Assembly (NCBI GenBank): GCA_017429835.1 | Contig: JAFROD010000013.1 | Span: 1-64,000 of the forward strand | Direction of reading: 5' to 3' | Origin: Oscillospiraceae bacterium | GTDB lineage: Bacteria; Bacillota; Clostridia; Oscillospirales; Oscillospiraceae | Length of the DNA stretch: 64,000 bases | In this document: positions 41,316-49,462 of the stretch, piece by piece | Numbering within the stretch: the first letter of the stretch is position 1 | Layout: each line of letters starts with the position of its first letter | The notes under the pieces: generated by a model | The model's database searches: none | What the model was told of the DNA's origin: nothing | Seen by the model: the letters and a program-made list of their open reading frames with translations, nothing else | Position numbers and translations under genes: made by a program

Positions 41316-41588
41316 ATGTCTATCAAAGCCGAACTGATTGCTCTTGCTGAAAAGGTCAGCGGCGAGAGCAATCTCTCCGCTGCGGATATCGCCGCGGCGA
41401 TCGCGCTGCTTGCGGCCAAGATGCCCGAAGCGCCTGGCACGGCTACCACCACGACCGCAGGTCTGGTCAAGCAGGGCGTCGCCGTTCCTGACGCAGCCGG
41501 CGAGACTGTGACGGGCACCGAGTTCAACGCGCTGCTGGCTTCGCTGCGTGGCGGCGGCTCGGTTGCTACGGCTGCGGCGTCAACCTAA
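41316..41588 (+). CDS. Head fibre protein
   Basis: A 90-aa protein. The C-terminal part TATTTTAGLVKQGVAVPDAAGETVTGTEFNALLASLRGGG is the signature of phage head fibre proteins of the phi29 gp8.5 type. The N-terminal half is a helix rich in Ala (IKAELIALAEKVSG...IAAAIALLAAKM). It decorates the capsid together with the capsid Ig-like domain. RBS AAGGAGGGGAC. Confidence 0.85.
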   Translation: MSIKAELIALAEKVSGESNLSAADIAAAIALLAAKMPEAPGTATTTTAGLVKQGVAVPDAAGETVTGTEFNALLASLRGGGSVATAAAST

Positions 41589-41603
41589 AAGGAGGTGACC
41601 GCC

Positions 41604-41951
41604 TTGCCGGACTATGAGTTCTATACGACCGTCTATCACGGACTGCTCCAGAGCGACGTATTCACAAGACTGCACGTCAAGGCGGCAGCCTATCTTTCTG
41701 CTGCGACGCTCAATAAGAGCAACCGGACGGATCTCCCTGAGAACGTGCGCAACGCCGTCAAGATCACGCTCTGTGCTCTTGTGGATGAAATGCACAAGGC
41801 GGAGTGCGGAGGCGACGTCGTGTCCGAGACGAACGACGGGATCAGCCGAACCTACGCTGCGAAGAAGCAGCAGACGGACGCGGAAAAACTCTCCTCGGTC
41901 GTGTACGAGTATCTCGCCTGGACCGGGCTCCTGTATCGGGGGTGCGGCTGA
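41604..41951 (+). CDS. Head-tail connector (adaptor) protein
   Basis: A 115-aa all-helical protein similar to head completion proteins of siphophages (YEFYTTVYHGLLQSDVFTRLHVKAAAYLSAATLNKS...VRNAVKITLCALVDEMHKAE). I choose TTG at 41604, eight bases after AAAGGAGG; a GTG at 41595 lies inside that RBS. It ends at 41951, sharing its last base with the next ATG. Confidence 0.78.
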   Translation: MPDYEFYTTVYHGLLQSDVFTRLHVKAAAYLSAATLNKSNRTDLPENVRNAVKITLCALVDEMHKAECGGDVVSETNDGISRTYAAKKQQTDAEKLSSVVYEYLAWTGLLYRGCG

Positions 41952-42295
41952 TGCTTCTTGCGAACGACACGATCACCATTGTCCACCACACCGAAACGGA
42001 AAACGCGGATGAATACACCTGCACTGTATGCGTCGGCGTGAGCTGGTTCGGAAAACGTGGGCTTGCTCCGTCTGCAAGCGGCGGTCTTGCTCCGAATATC
42101 AAATACACCGTCCGTATCCCGGAAGCCGTCGTGCCGGAAACGCTGCCCGTCCCCGGCGATATCATCGTCCACGGGATCCTCGGCAGTTATTCCGGCAAGA
42201 ACAGTCTCAAGGACAGAGAACACTTCACCGTCTTACAGGTCGGGGACAATCGGCGGGCGCTTTTTACGCCTCACGTGGTGGTGAGAAGCGGATGA
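41951..42295 (+). CDS. Minor capsid / head closure protein
   Basis: A 114-aa beta-rich protein starting one base into the preceding stop. LLANDTITIVHHTETENADEYTCTVCVGVSWFG...VPGDIIVHG fits minor capsid proteins that close the head-tail interface (stopper position). No catalytic motifs are seen. It overlaps the next gene by 4 bp. Confidence 0.72.
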   Translation: MLLANDTITIVHHTETENADEYTCTVCVGVSWFGKRGLAPSASGGLAPNIKYTVRIPEAVVPETLPVPGDIIVHGILGSYSGKNSLKDREHFTVLQVGDNRRALFTPHVVVRSG

Positions 42296-42678
42296 AACTG
42301 AAAGTGCTTGCACAGTTTGACGGGAAAGTGATCCTCGGCAGATGCGGTATCGGCAACAACGGGCTCCGGAAGTATCTTGCCTCCAGAGTGAAGTTGCGGA
42401 GCGATCCATACGTTCCGATGGAGAGCGGTACGCTGAAAAACCAGGTACAGACCGCGTCGGACGGTTCGGTGCTCATCTACAGTCAGCCATATGCGCATTA
42501 CCAGTATCACGGTAAGGTGATGGCAGGCAGAGCGCCGAAGCACTACACCGGATCGGCGCTGACCTATCACGGCGCACCGATGAGAGGGCCTGAATGGGAA
42601 AAGCGGATGCTTGCGGATCACGCTGGTGATCTTGAAAAGGACTGCGCGGCCTATATCAACGGCCGGAAGGGTGGTTAG
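42292..42678 (+). CDS. Minor capsid protein, HK97 gp10-like
   Basis: A 128-aa protein with the pattern of phage minor capsid/tail completion proteins: SRVKLRSDPYVPMESGTLKNQVQTAS, YAHYQYHGKVM, and MRGPEWEKRMLADHAGDLEKDCAAYI. It would sit between the connector and the tail tube. Coupled to the previous gene (ATGA). Confidence 0.8.
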   Translation: MKLKVLAQFDGKVILGRCGIGNNGLRKYLASRVKLRSDPYVPMESGTLKNQVQTASDGSVLIYSQPYAHYQYHGKVMAGRAPKHYTGSALTYHGAPMRGPEWEKRMLADHAGDLEKDCAAYINGRKGG

Positions 42679-42680
42679 TG

Positions 42681-43106
42681 ATGACTGTAACGAAATCCCT
42701 GCAGCAATACTTTCTCACGTTTCCGGGACTTTCCGGGAAACGGCTGAACATCGACTGCCTGACCGCAAATACGGATTCGTATTCGATCGACAGCGTCCCT
42801 TCCGAGACGGTAATGAAGCGCTACATTGACGGTACTGCCGTCAAACGACACCTGTTTGTTATTTCCTCACGGTGCTTCTACAGCTCCGACCAGCAGCAGC
42901 AGGAAGAAAACATCGCCTTCTTTGACGCTCTTTCCGAGTGGCTTGAAGAACAGGAAATCCTTGGACTTCTGCCTGATCTCGGCGAGAAAAAGACGGCAAG
43001 AAAAATCACCGTGCTGTCCTCCGCCTACCCGCTGATCGTGGATGACGGCGGAGAGACGGCACGCTATCAGATTCAGTTAGAACTAATCTATTTACAGGAG
43101 GTTTAA
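42681..43106 (+). CDS. Tail terminator / minor capsid protein
   Basis: A 141-aa protein in the tail terminator position. LQQYFLTFPGLSGKRLNIDCLTANTDSYSID...VKRHLFVISSRCFYSSDQQQQEENIAFFDALSEWLEEQE is typical of proteins annotated as minor capsid in clostridial siphophages. The ATG at 42681 follows TAGTG; the RBS is GGAAGGGTGG. Confidence 0.78.
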   Translation: MTVTKSLQQYFLTFPGLSGKRLNIDCLTANTDSYSIDSVPSETVMKRYIDGTAVKRHLFVISSRCFYSSDQQQQEENIAFFDALSEWLEEQEILGLLPDLGEKKTARKITVLSSAYPLIVDDGGETARYQIQLELIYLQEV

Positions 43107-43113
43107 TACTTAT

Positions 43114-43629
43114 ATGACGCTTGATGCATATATGGCTCAGCTCGCAGAGGTCGCAGCGACCGGCGAGCGTATCGGCCGGCACATGGTCCTCGCTGTTGAC
43201 ACGTCCGCAAACGGCAACACGGCCAGCGCAGGCAGTTTCACGGTCGTCGCCTACCACATCGACAACCTCGGCGCGGCGCTCAATGCGAGCACGACGGACA
43301 AGTCCTACATCGGCGAGGGCGAATCCACGCTGAAGACCGGCACCAAGAGATCCTTCGCGATCACGGGCAACCGTCTCGTCGGTGAGGATTTCCAGGATTT
43401 CTGTCTCAGCAACGATATCAAGTACGGCGTCGGCACCGACGTCCAGCGCGGCTATGTGTACTTTGATGCCGGTACCAAGACCGGCGAGAAGGGCACTGCG
43501 ACGATCACCGTCTCGAAGGACGGCAACGCGAACGCTTCCGATCCCGGCGAGGTCGAGATCAACCTCAACGTCAACGGCACGCCCGAGGACTACACCTATA
43601 CCGCTCCGTCGTCCGGAGGTGGCACCTGA
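43114..43629 (+). CDS. Major tail (tube) protein
   Basis: A 171-aa protein with the beta-rich character and order of tail tube proteins: MTLDAYMAQLAEVAATGERIGRHMVLAVDTS; TKRSFAITGNRLVGEDFQDFCLSNDIKYGVG. RBS CAGGAGG; its stop overlaps the chaperone ATG by one base (TGATG). Hexameric rings of this protein build the tail tube around the tape measure. Confidence 0.85.
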   Translation: MTLDAYMAQLAEVAATGERIGRHMVLAVDTSANGNTASAGSFTVVAYHIDNLGAALNASTTDKSYIGEGESTLKTGTKRSFAITGNRLVGEDFQDFCLSNDIKYGVGTDVQRGYVYFDAGTKTGEKGTATITVSKDGNANASDPGEVEINLNVNGTPEDYTYTAPSSGGGT

Positions 43630-43961
43630 TGAAACCGTTTGCTTTTTCCAACCGGTTCTGCAAGGTTCAGTTTTTCGAGGAGGATCCTGTCGTAGTCACC
43701 TTGCAGATCGGTGACGATCTCGACAAGAAGATCCTGGAATCCGGCCGGATCATCGAAAAAGCCGACCGGAAGAATGACTTCGAAGCGAGGAAGGAAAGCT
43801 ACCGCGAGGCGCTGGATATGCTCATCGGCAGCGAAAAAGCAGATGAGATCCTCCAGCGTGCGGAAACGACCGATTCTCTGTCCTGCCTCGAACTGTGGCA
43901 GTACGTCGTGCTTGCGGTCCGCGAGCACAAAACAAAAAACCTGACTGCCTCTGCCCGCTGA
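43629..43961 (+). CDS. Tail assembly chaperone, short form (gpG-like)
   Basis: A 110-aa protein in the gpG position between tube and tape measure: MKPFAFSNRFCKVQFFEEDPVVVTLQIGDDLDKKILESGRI..., a helical chaperone that keeps the tape measure soluble. The end of the gene contains an A AAA AAC slippery site (43934-43940) followed six bases later by a hairpin. A fraction of ribosomes would therefore shift -1 and make the long GT form. Confidence 0.85.
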   Translation: MKPFAFSNRFCKVQFFEEDPVVVTLQIGDDLDKKILESGRIIEKADRKNDFEARKESYREALDMLIGSEKADEILQRAETTDSLSCLELWQYVVLAVREHKTKNLTASAR

Positions 43962-43968
43962 CAGAGGC
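43934..43968 (+). other. Programmed -1 ribosomal frameshift signal (tail chaperones G/GT)
   Basis: The heptamer A-AAA-AAC in frame (43934-43940), 6-nt spacer, then a perfect 7-bp hairpin GCCTCTG-N8-CAGAGGC (43947-43968). Shift by -1 reads CCT GAC TGC and joins the downstream frame, which has no start codon of its own. Confidence 0.88.
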
Positions 43969-44533
43969 GTCCTACTGGAACTGTCCGGACACCCTGATCA
44001 TTGAAGAAGTCCCATACCGAATTCACACAGATTTTCGGTATGGGATCAACTTTTCTATGAAACTGATGTCCGGGCAGCTTACTTCATCTGATGTTCTCAA
44101 CTGGTTTGAGGACGCTCCGCCTTCTGACTATTCAGCGGCGCAGGAGGCAGTGTTCCGATTCTATCGTTGTGGCGCGGAGACACAGAATGTCAACAAGGAT
44201 AGCATTCCGCCTCCCGCCTACGCATTCGGCGTAGACGCGGCGGTCATTATTTCCGCATTTCAGAAGGAATACGGTATTGATCTGACAACGGCGCGGCTGC
44301 ACTGGTGGCGGTTCTCTGCGCTTCTGGAAGGGCTGATTTCGTGCAGCTTCTCCGAGCGCGTTTCCTACCGGCAGTGCGATCCTTCGGAGATCAAGGCGAA
44401 GGATATGCGAAATCGGTACGCAAAACTAAAACGACGGTTCGCGTTGGAGGCAGACGGCACGCGCCGCAAAGAGCCGACAACGCTGGAAGAATACAACGAG
44501 CTTCTTGCTTTGAAGGCAAGAGGCAAAGCATAG
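43940..44533 (+). CDS. Tail assembly chaperone, gpT-like extension made by frameshifting
   Basis: A 197-codon open frame without a credible start, read after the -1 shift at 43940; the fused GT product has about 301 aa (43629-43940 joined to 43940-44533). Recognisable blocks are PLTEASYWNCPDTLIIEEVPYRIHTDFRYGINFSMKL and LHWWRFSALLEGLISCSFSERVSYRQCDPSEIKAKDMRNRYAKLKRRFAL, the phage Gp15-like (T) chaperone domain. It recruits tail tube subunits to the tape measure. Confidence 0.88.
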   Translation, partial: PDCLCPLTEASYWNCPDTLIIEEVPYRIHTDFRYGINFSMKLMSGQLTSSDVLNWFEDAPPSDYSAAQEAVFRFYRCGAETQNVNKDSIPPPAYAFGVDAAVIISAFQKEYGIDLTTARLHWWRFSALLEGLISCSFSERVSYRQCDPSEIKAKDMRNRYAKLKRRFALEADGTRRKEPTTLEEYNELLALKARGKA

Positions 44534-44546
44534 CGAGGTGAACGAC

Positions 44547-47500
44547 TTGGCAGCGGACGGCTCCGTTATTATCTCCATCGACGCCGACGGAAAGCTTGCG
44601 ATCAAAGAACTTAACGATACCGGCGAGAAGATTGACAGTCTCGGCGAAAAATCAGAAAAAGCGAATAAGGGCATGACGGAGCTTGCTGCCGGCGCGACCG
44701 CTGTTTCGGTCGCGCTGATCGCGGTCGGGAAGGAAGTCGTAGAAGCATCTACAAAGTTCGAAGCAGCGTATGCACGGACACAGACGATCATGGACGAAGC
44801 GGAAGTGTCTGTCAGAGATATGCGCAGAGATGTTCTGCAGCTGTCGCAGGATTCCGCGATGGCGGCGACCGATGTTTCCGACGCCGTCTACAATGCCATT
44901 TCCGGCAGCGTGGCGACCAAGGACGCGGTCGCCTTTGTCGATCAGGCGAACAAGCTCTCCGTCGCCGGCTTCACTTCGCTGGCAAGCGCGACGGATATCA
45001 TGACGACAACGCTCAACGCATACGGCCTTTCTGCCGATAAGGTCGGCGGAATCAGCAACGTCCTGATCTCCACGCAGAACCTCGGCAAAACGACGGTGAA
45101 CGAGCTGTCGGAATCCATGGGCCGCGCGATCTCCACAGCATCTGCGTACGGCGTCGATCTGCAGAACCTGTCCACTGCCTACGTCGAGCTGACCAGAGGC
45201 GGCATTCAGACGCGGATGGCGACGACATATCTTGCCGGTATGTTCAACGAGCTCGGCGACGCCGGCAGCAAGGTCGGCAAAATCATTGCTGAGCAGACCG
45301 GCAGCTCGTTCGGCCAGTTGATGGCGCAGGGCTGGTCCCTCGGCGACGTTCTGCAGGTTCTGAGCGACACGGTTGATGGCAACGCAGAGGCGATGATGGG
45401 TCTTTGGGGATCGCAGGAAGCGGGCAAGGCGGCAAACGCCATCATGACGCAGTCTGTAGAGGACTTCAACGCCGTGCTCTCCCAGATGAATCAGGAGATG
45501 GCAGGCACGACCGGAACGACCGAGAAGGCCTACGAGACCATGACCAGCACGTCAGAATTCATTGACCGGAGGTTGAGCAATTCTGTCACGAACCTCGGCA
45601 TTGCGTTCGGCGACGGGCTAAATCCGCCGCTCAATGCCATCAAGTCCTTGCTTGCGGACGTCATTGAAGGGTTTACCGGTTTTTTGAATGACCATCCGGC
45701 CGTGAGAGCTGCAATCAGCGGACTTGCTGTTGGCATCACGGTAGCTACGCTTGCACTTGGTGTCTATACAATCGGCGCTAAGGCAGCAGAGAAAGCGACA
45801 CTGGCACTGACGGCAGCAATGGATACCAATCCGATTTTTCTTATTATTACCGCAATCGCTGCATTGGGTGTCGGCCTCTATACGTTGATTTCGAGTTTGA
45901 GCAATGCGACGGATGAATTCGACGAGATGACGGAAGCGTCCAAACGGCTTGAAACGACTGTGGCTGAAACGGAAAGGACATTTAATGAAACCCGCGATGA
46001 AATAGAGGGAACGGCAACAATTGCCGGGCAGTATGTCGATCGCCTGAAAGAACTCGAATCGCAGCAGAGCATGACGGAGGCAGAAACCGAGGAATACCGT
46101 GCTACTGTTGATAAACTTCGGACGATAATGCCTGGTCTTAATGCAGAGATCGACGAGCAGAGCGGTCTTCTCAAGGATGGCGCAATTGCGTTGCAGAATC
46201 AAATTGATAATTGGTACGAACTGGCTGTTGCGCAGGCTCTTCAAAATAAATATGCAGAGCAGATTCAAGCACAGGCTGAAGCCGAAGCGGAACTTGCTGG
46301 GAATATGGCAGCGAAAAAGCGCCTTACTTCTGAACTGGCTGTTGCGCAAGATCAGGCGCGGCAGGCAACTGAAAAAGCTGAACAGGCAGAACGGCAGTAT
46401 CAAAACCAGATGGCTGCGTATGATGCCGAAACAAATAATAGAATTGCAGGCGTTTCAACAATGACCGATGAGGCGTATGATGCGCTGCGAATCTCGTACC
46501 TTAAAGCGCAGGCTGACAGCGATCGCTACCGTCAGCAAGCAAACGACTTTGAATTGTCCGCATCCGAGCTTGAGGATCAACTCAACACGACCAACGATGC
46601 AATCGAGGAGAATAATCGCGTTATAGAGGAAAACGCAGAGCAGGTCGAGGCGGCAAGAGAAGCTTACAACTATTACAACGATGAGATTTCCTCTTCAAAT
46701 GGCTTTGACAGTACTGTTAATTCGCTGAAGTCCAGTTTGGAAGAACTGACCGACTCCTACATTGAAGCGTATGATGCCGCCAAAAAGAGTATGGAAGGGC
46801 AGTATACTCTTTGGGACGATGTCGCAGATGTCAGCGCGATCAGCGTCGAATCTATGATCGAGAACCAGCAGAAGCAGGCGCAATACTGGACGGATTACAA
46901 ATCCAATATTGAGACCCTGCTGGCCTATTCGGATCAGATCCCCGGTCTTGCCGAAATGGTTGCTTCTTTCGGTGACGGCAGTGCGAATAGCGTGAATGCG
47001 ATCGCTGGTATGGCGGCTTCCTTGTCGGAAGGAGATACATCAGCACTTACAGGTCTTGTACAGCAATGGCAGAATACGGAGTCAGCCCAGCGCAGCGCGG
47101 CAAATTCGATCGGTCTTCTTTCCATTGATTTGGATGGCTTCGTCGAAGAAACAAGAGAGTCGATCAGAGAAGATCTTAACAATTCAACTGAAGCTTACAC
47201 TGCTGCAGTGGATACCATTCAAGCATATATTGATGGCGCGGTTGAAATGACTGACCTTGTCGCTGACGCATACAATTCCGTTGGCAGCGCAGCGATGAAT
47301 GCTCTTGTAAGCGCGATGAGCCCCCACTATGTCGGCGCAGGCGCTTCAGAACAGAACACCGCAACAGGGCGTGCCACCGGCACGATCAACGCCAAGCGCG
47401 GCGTGACGCTGGTCGGCGAACACGGTCCCGAACTTGTGTTCATGAACGGCGGCGAACAGGTCATTCCCGCGAACGAAACCCACCGCATGCTGGCGGCGGC

Positions 47501-47678
47501 GTACCCCATCGCACCGGAGATGAAAACGATGCCCGGCGGCGTCCCTGCGGCAGTCGGTAGGACGGGCGCTGCACAGATCAGTGCAATTATCGCCGTTCCG
47601 CTCAGTATTGACGGAAGGGAATTCGCGCGCGCGACCGCCGAATACGTCGGTGAAGAAATGGAGTTTGAGGTGATGTGA
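44547..47678 (+). CDS. Tail tape measure protein, TP901 family
   Basis: A roughly 1043-aa protein. The conserved TP901 region is about 60-330 (FEAAYARTQTIMDEAEVSVRDM...GITSLASATDIMTTTLNAYGLS-like, QMNQEMAGTTGTTEKAYE). Membrane-like helices follow near 375-460 (AAISGLAVGITVATLALGVYTIGA; IFLIITAIAALGVGLYTLIS), then long coiled-coils (about 470-760) and a C-terminal LVGEHGPELVFMNGGEQVIP tail-tip motif. It sets tail length and helps DNA entry. I use TTG 44547, six bases after GAGGTG; GTG 44538 is possible. Confidence 0.93.
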   Translation: MAADGSVIISIDADGKLAIKELNDTGEKIDSLGEKSEKANKGMTELAAGATAVSVALIAVGKEVVEASTKFEAAYARTQTIMDEAEVSVRDMRRDVLQLSQDSAMAATDVSDAVYNAISGSVATKDAVAFVDQANKLSVAGFTSLASATDIMTTTLNAYGLSADKVGGISNVLISTQNLGKTTVNELSESMGRAISTASAYGVDLQNLSTAYVELTRGGIQTRMATTYLAGMFNELGDAGSKVGKIIAEQTGSSFGQLMAQGWSLGDVLQVLSDTVDGNAEAMMGLWGSQEAGKAANAIMTQSVEDFNAVLSQMNQEMAGTTGTTEKAYETMTSTSEFIDRRLSNSVTNLGIAFGDGLNPPLNAIKSLLADVIEGFTGFLNDHPAVRAAISGLAVGITVATLALGVYTIGAKAAEKATLALTAAMDTNPIFLIITAIAALGVGLYTLISSLSNATDEFDEMTEASKRLETTVAETERTFNETRDEIEGTATIAGQYVDRLKELESQQSMTEAETEEYRATVDKLRTIMPGLNAEIDEQSGLLKDGAIALQNQIDNWYELAVAQALQNKYAEQIQAQAEAEAELAGNMAAKKRLTSELAVAQDQARQATEKAEQAERQYQNQMAAYDAETNNRIAGVSTMTDEAYDALRISYLKAQADSDRYRQQANDFELSASELEDQLNTTNDAIEENNRVIEENAEQVEAAREAYNYYNDEISSSNGFDSTVNSLKSSLEELTDSYIEAYDAAKKSMEGQYTLWDDVADVSAISVESMIENQQKQAQYWTDYKSNIETLLAYSDQIPGLAEMVASFGDGSANSVNAIAGMAASLSEGDTSALTGLVQQWQNTESAQRSAANSIGLLSIDLDGFVEETRESIREDLNNSTEAYTAAVDTIQAYIDGAVEMTDLVADAYNSVGSAAMNALVSAMSPHYVGAGASEQNTATGRATGTINAKRGVTLVGEHGPELVFMNGGEQVIPANETHRMLAAAYPIAPEMKTMPGGVPAAVGRTGAAQISAIIAVPLSIDGREFARATAEYVGEEMEFEVM

Positions 47679-48406
47679 TGATCCTTCCTGTTACCGTTGC
47701 CGGCAGGGATCTGCTGGAATTTGACGCGAAAATGCAGAGCTATCCGGAGATTTCCTCCTGCAAGGTCGACGCAAATATCTTTCAGGGGGCGAACAGATCC
47801 TCCATCCAGCTTTTGAGCAATCGCCGCGGTCAGCGGACGCTGAAGTGCAAAATCGACTTTTTCGGCGACAATTACAACCGCACACTGCACCAGTCGGAGT
47901 TTGAGGCGCTGTTCCTCGGCTCCGAGCCGGTCGTGATCGACATCTGCGACGGCTACTGGTACCGCGCAGTCCTGACCGATATTGACGATCCGTCGACCGA
48001 TCACGAGCTGATCACGACGGTCGAATACACCTTTGCGGTCACGCGGCACATCGGCGATGAAGTCACAATCGAAATCGCAGGCGCGAACGACTTTGTTTTC
48101 AACTGTAATTCCAACGTCGCAAAGACGGACTGCATCGTGCGGATTGCCGATCAGTATGCCGATCCTGAAAATGTTACTGTGGCGTTGAACGGATATGAGT
48201 TTTCGGTTAACGGCCTTGACAGCGACCTTGTTCTGAATGGCGTCGATAAAACCTTCCTGATCGGCGGCGCGAATGCCGCCGGCAGGGTGATTTGGACGGA
48301 TTTCCCGTTCCTCGTACCCGGAGAAAACCATGTGAGTGTATTTGTCGGCGGCACTATTCCGTATGGGATTATTGCCTCAGTCAGCTACACGCCGACGTAT
48401 CTGTGA
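47678..48406 (+). CDS. Distal tail protein (Dit-like)
   Basis: A 242-aa protein right after the tape measure, with a one-base overlap. MILPVTVAGRDLLEFDAKMQSYPEISSCKVDANIFQGANRSSIQLL and HQSEFEALFLGSEPVVIDICDGYWYRAVLTDI correspond to the N-terminal ring domain of Dit proteins. The C-terminal part is a beta sandwich (IRIADQYADPENVTVALNGYEFSVNG) like the galectin-type domain. It forms the hub of the baseplate. Confidence 0.82.
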   Translation: MILPVTVAGRDLLEFDAKMQSYPEISSCKVDANIFQGANRSSIQLLSNRRGQRTLKCKIDFFGDNYNRTLHQSEFEALFLGSEPVVIDICDGYWYRAVLTDIDDPSTDHELITTVEYTFAVTRHIGDEVTIEIAGANDFVFNCNSNVAKTDCIVRIADQYADPENVTVALNGYEFSVNGLDSDLVLNGVDKTFLIGGANAAGRVIWTDFPFLVPGENHVSVFVGGTIPYGIIASVSYTPTYL

Positions 48407-48415
48407 GGTCGCCGT

Positions 48416-49450
48416 ATGCTGCAAATCGAGAACGGCATCCAGATCGCAACGGATGACTATTACGTCCAGCACAAGGAATACGGCGAGGATGAGCTGCACT
48501 TCGAGGTGCAGATTTCCGATCCGGTCTACCTTGCTATCAACGAGGAAACGCGGATCTATGAATCCACAGAGCATCAGACCTACGTTGTGAAAACGGTATC
48601 CGGCGGAAAGAAAACGGCAAAAATCGGCGGGCAGCTCGATCTTACCGATTGGAAAGCGGAGATTGATCTGAACTACAACCGCACCGGCACCGCTGTGCAA
48701 TTTTTGAACGGTTTCAAGCCGTCCGGGTGGACCGTGGCGGATCCCACGCCGAAAACCGCTACAAAAACGATTAAACTCGACGCGCCGACACCGCTCGACC
48801 TTGCCCTTCGTGTGCAGGAAGATTTCGGGTGTCGGCTGCGCTTCGATACCGCAGGAAAGACGGTGACGATCATCTATCCGGATGATGTGACGCAGTCGAA
48901 CTCCTACGCGGTCGATACGGTCAATCTCGTAAGCGCGCCGGAGTACAAGGGGAAATCATCTGATCTGTACACCAGAATCTATCCGCGAGGGAAAAACGGA
49001 CTCACGATCGCAAGCGTGAACAGCGGCGTTACATACCTCGATACAGAAGATGATCCGCCATATACCGACCGTGTTATCTGCAAGACGGTTGACTTTAATG
49101 AGATTTCTTCTGCTGCCGAGTTGAAAACAGAGGCGCAGAAAACGGTCAATGCTGCAAGCCGGCCGGAGCGGAGCTGGAAGCTGAAGATCGTCGATCTCTA
49201 CCGGATCAATCCGCAGAAGTGGCAGGATATGCAGGTCGACATCTTTACGAAACTGCGTCTGTCGGACACCTACAAGGGCTTCACGGCAACGGTGCAGGTG
49301 GTAGAGGACAAGTTTTTCCCTCACTATCCGGAGAAAAACGAGGTCACGATCTCGACTGTTACGAAGTCTGTGCAGAGATCACTGCACGGGCTGATCGACA
49401 CGATCTACAACCCGAACAGCAGATTCAATATGCGCTTGAAATCACGCTAA
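48416..49450 (+). CDS. Tail-associated protein (Tal/gp18-like, prophage tail N-terminal)
   Basis: A 344-aa protein corresponding to the N-terminal gp27-like part of tail tip proteins (PF06605 type): NGIQIATDDYYVQHKEYGEDELHFEVQISDPVYLAINEETRIYE; KIKLDAPTPLDLALRVQEDFGC-like; VNLVSAPEYKGKSSDLYTRIYPRGKNGLTI. It lacks the long C-terminal lytic or fibre extension often seen, so enzymatic functions may lie in the following genes. Confidence 0.83.
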   Translation: MLQIENGIQIATDDYYVQHKEYGEDELHFEVQISDPVYLAINEETRIYESTEHQTYVVKTVSGGKKTAKIGGQLDLTDWKAEIDLNYNRTGTAVQFLNGFKPSGWTVADPTPKTATKTIKLDAPTPLDLALRVQEDFGCRLRFDTAGKTVTIIYPDDVTQSNSYAVDTVNLVSAPEYKGKSSDLYTRIYPRGKNGLTIASVNSGVTYLDTEDDPPYTDRVICKTVDFNEISSAAELKTEAQKTVNAASRPERSWKLKIVDLYRINPQKWQDMQVDIFTKLRLSDTYKGFTATVQVVEDKFFPHYPEKNEVTISTVTKSVQRSLHGLIDTIYNPNSRFNMRLKSR

Positions 49451-49462
49451 GGAGGAGAATAC

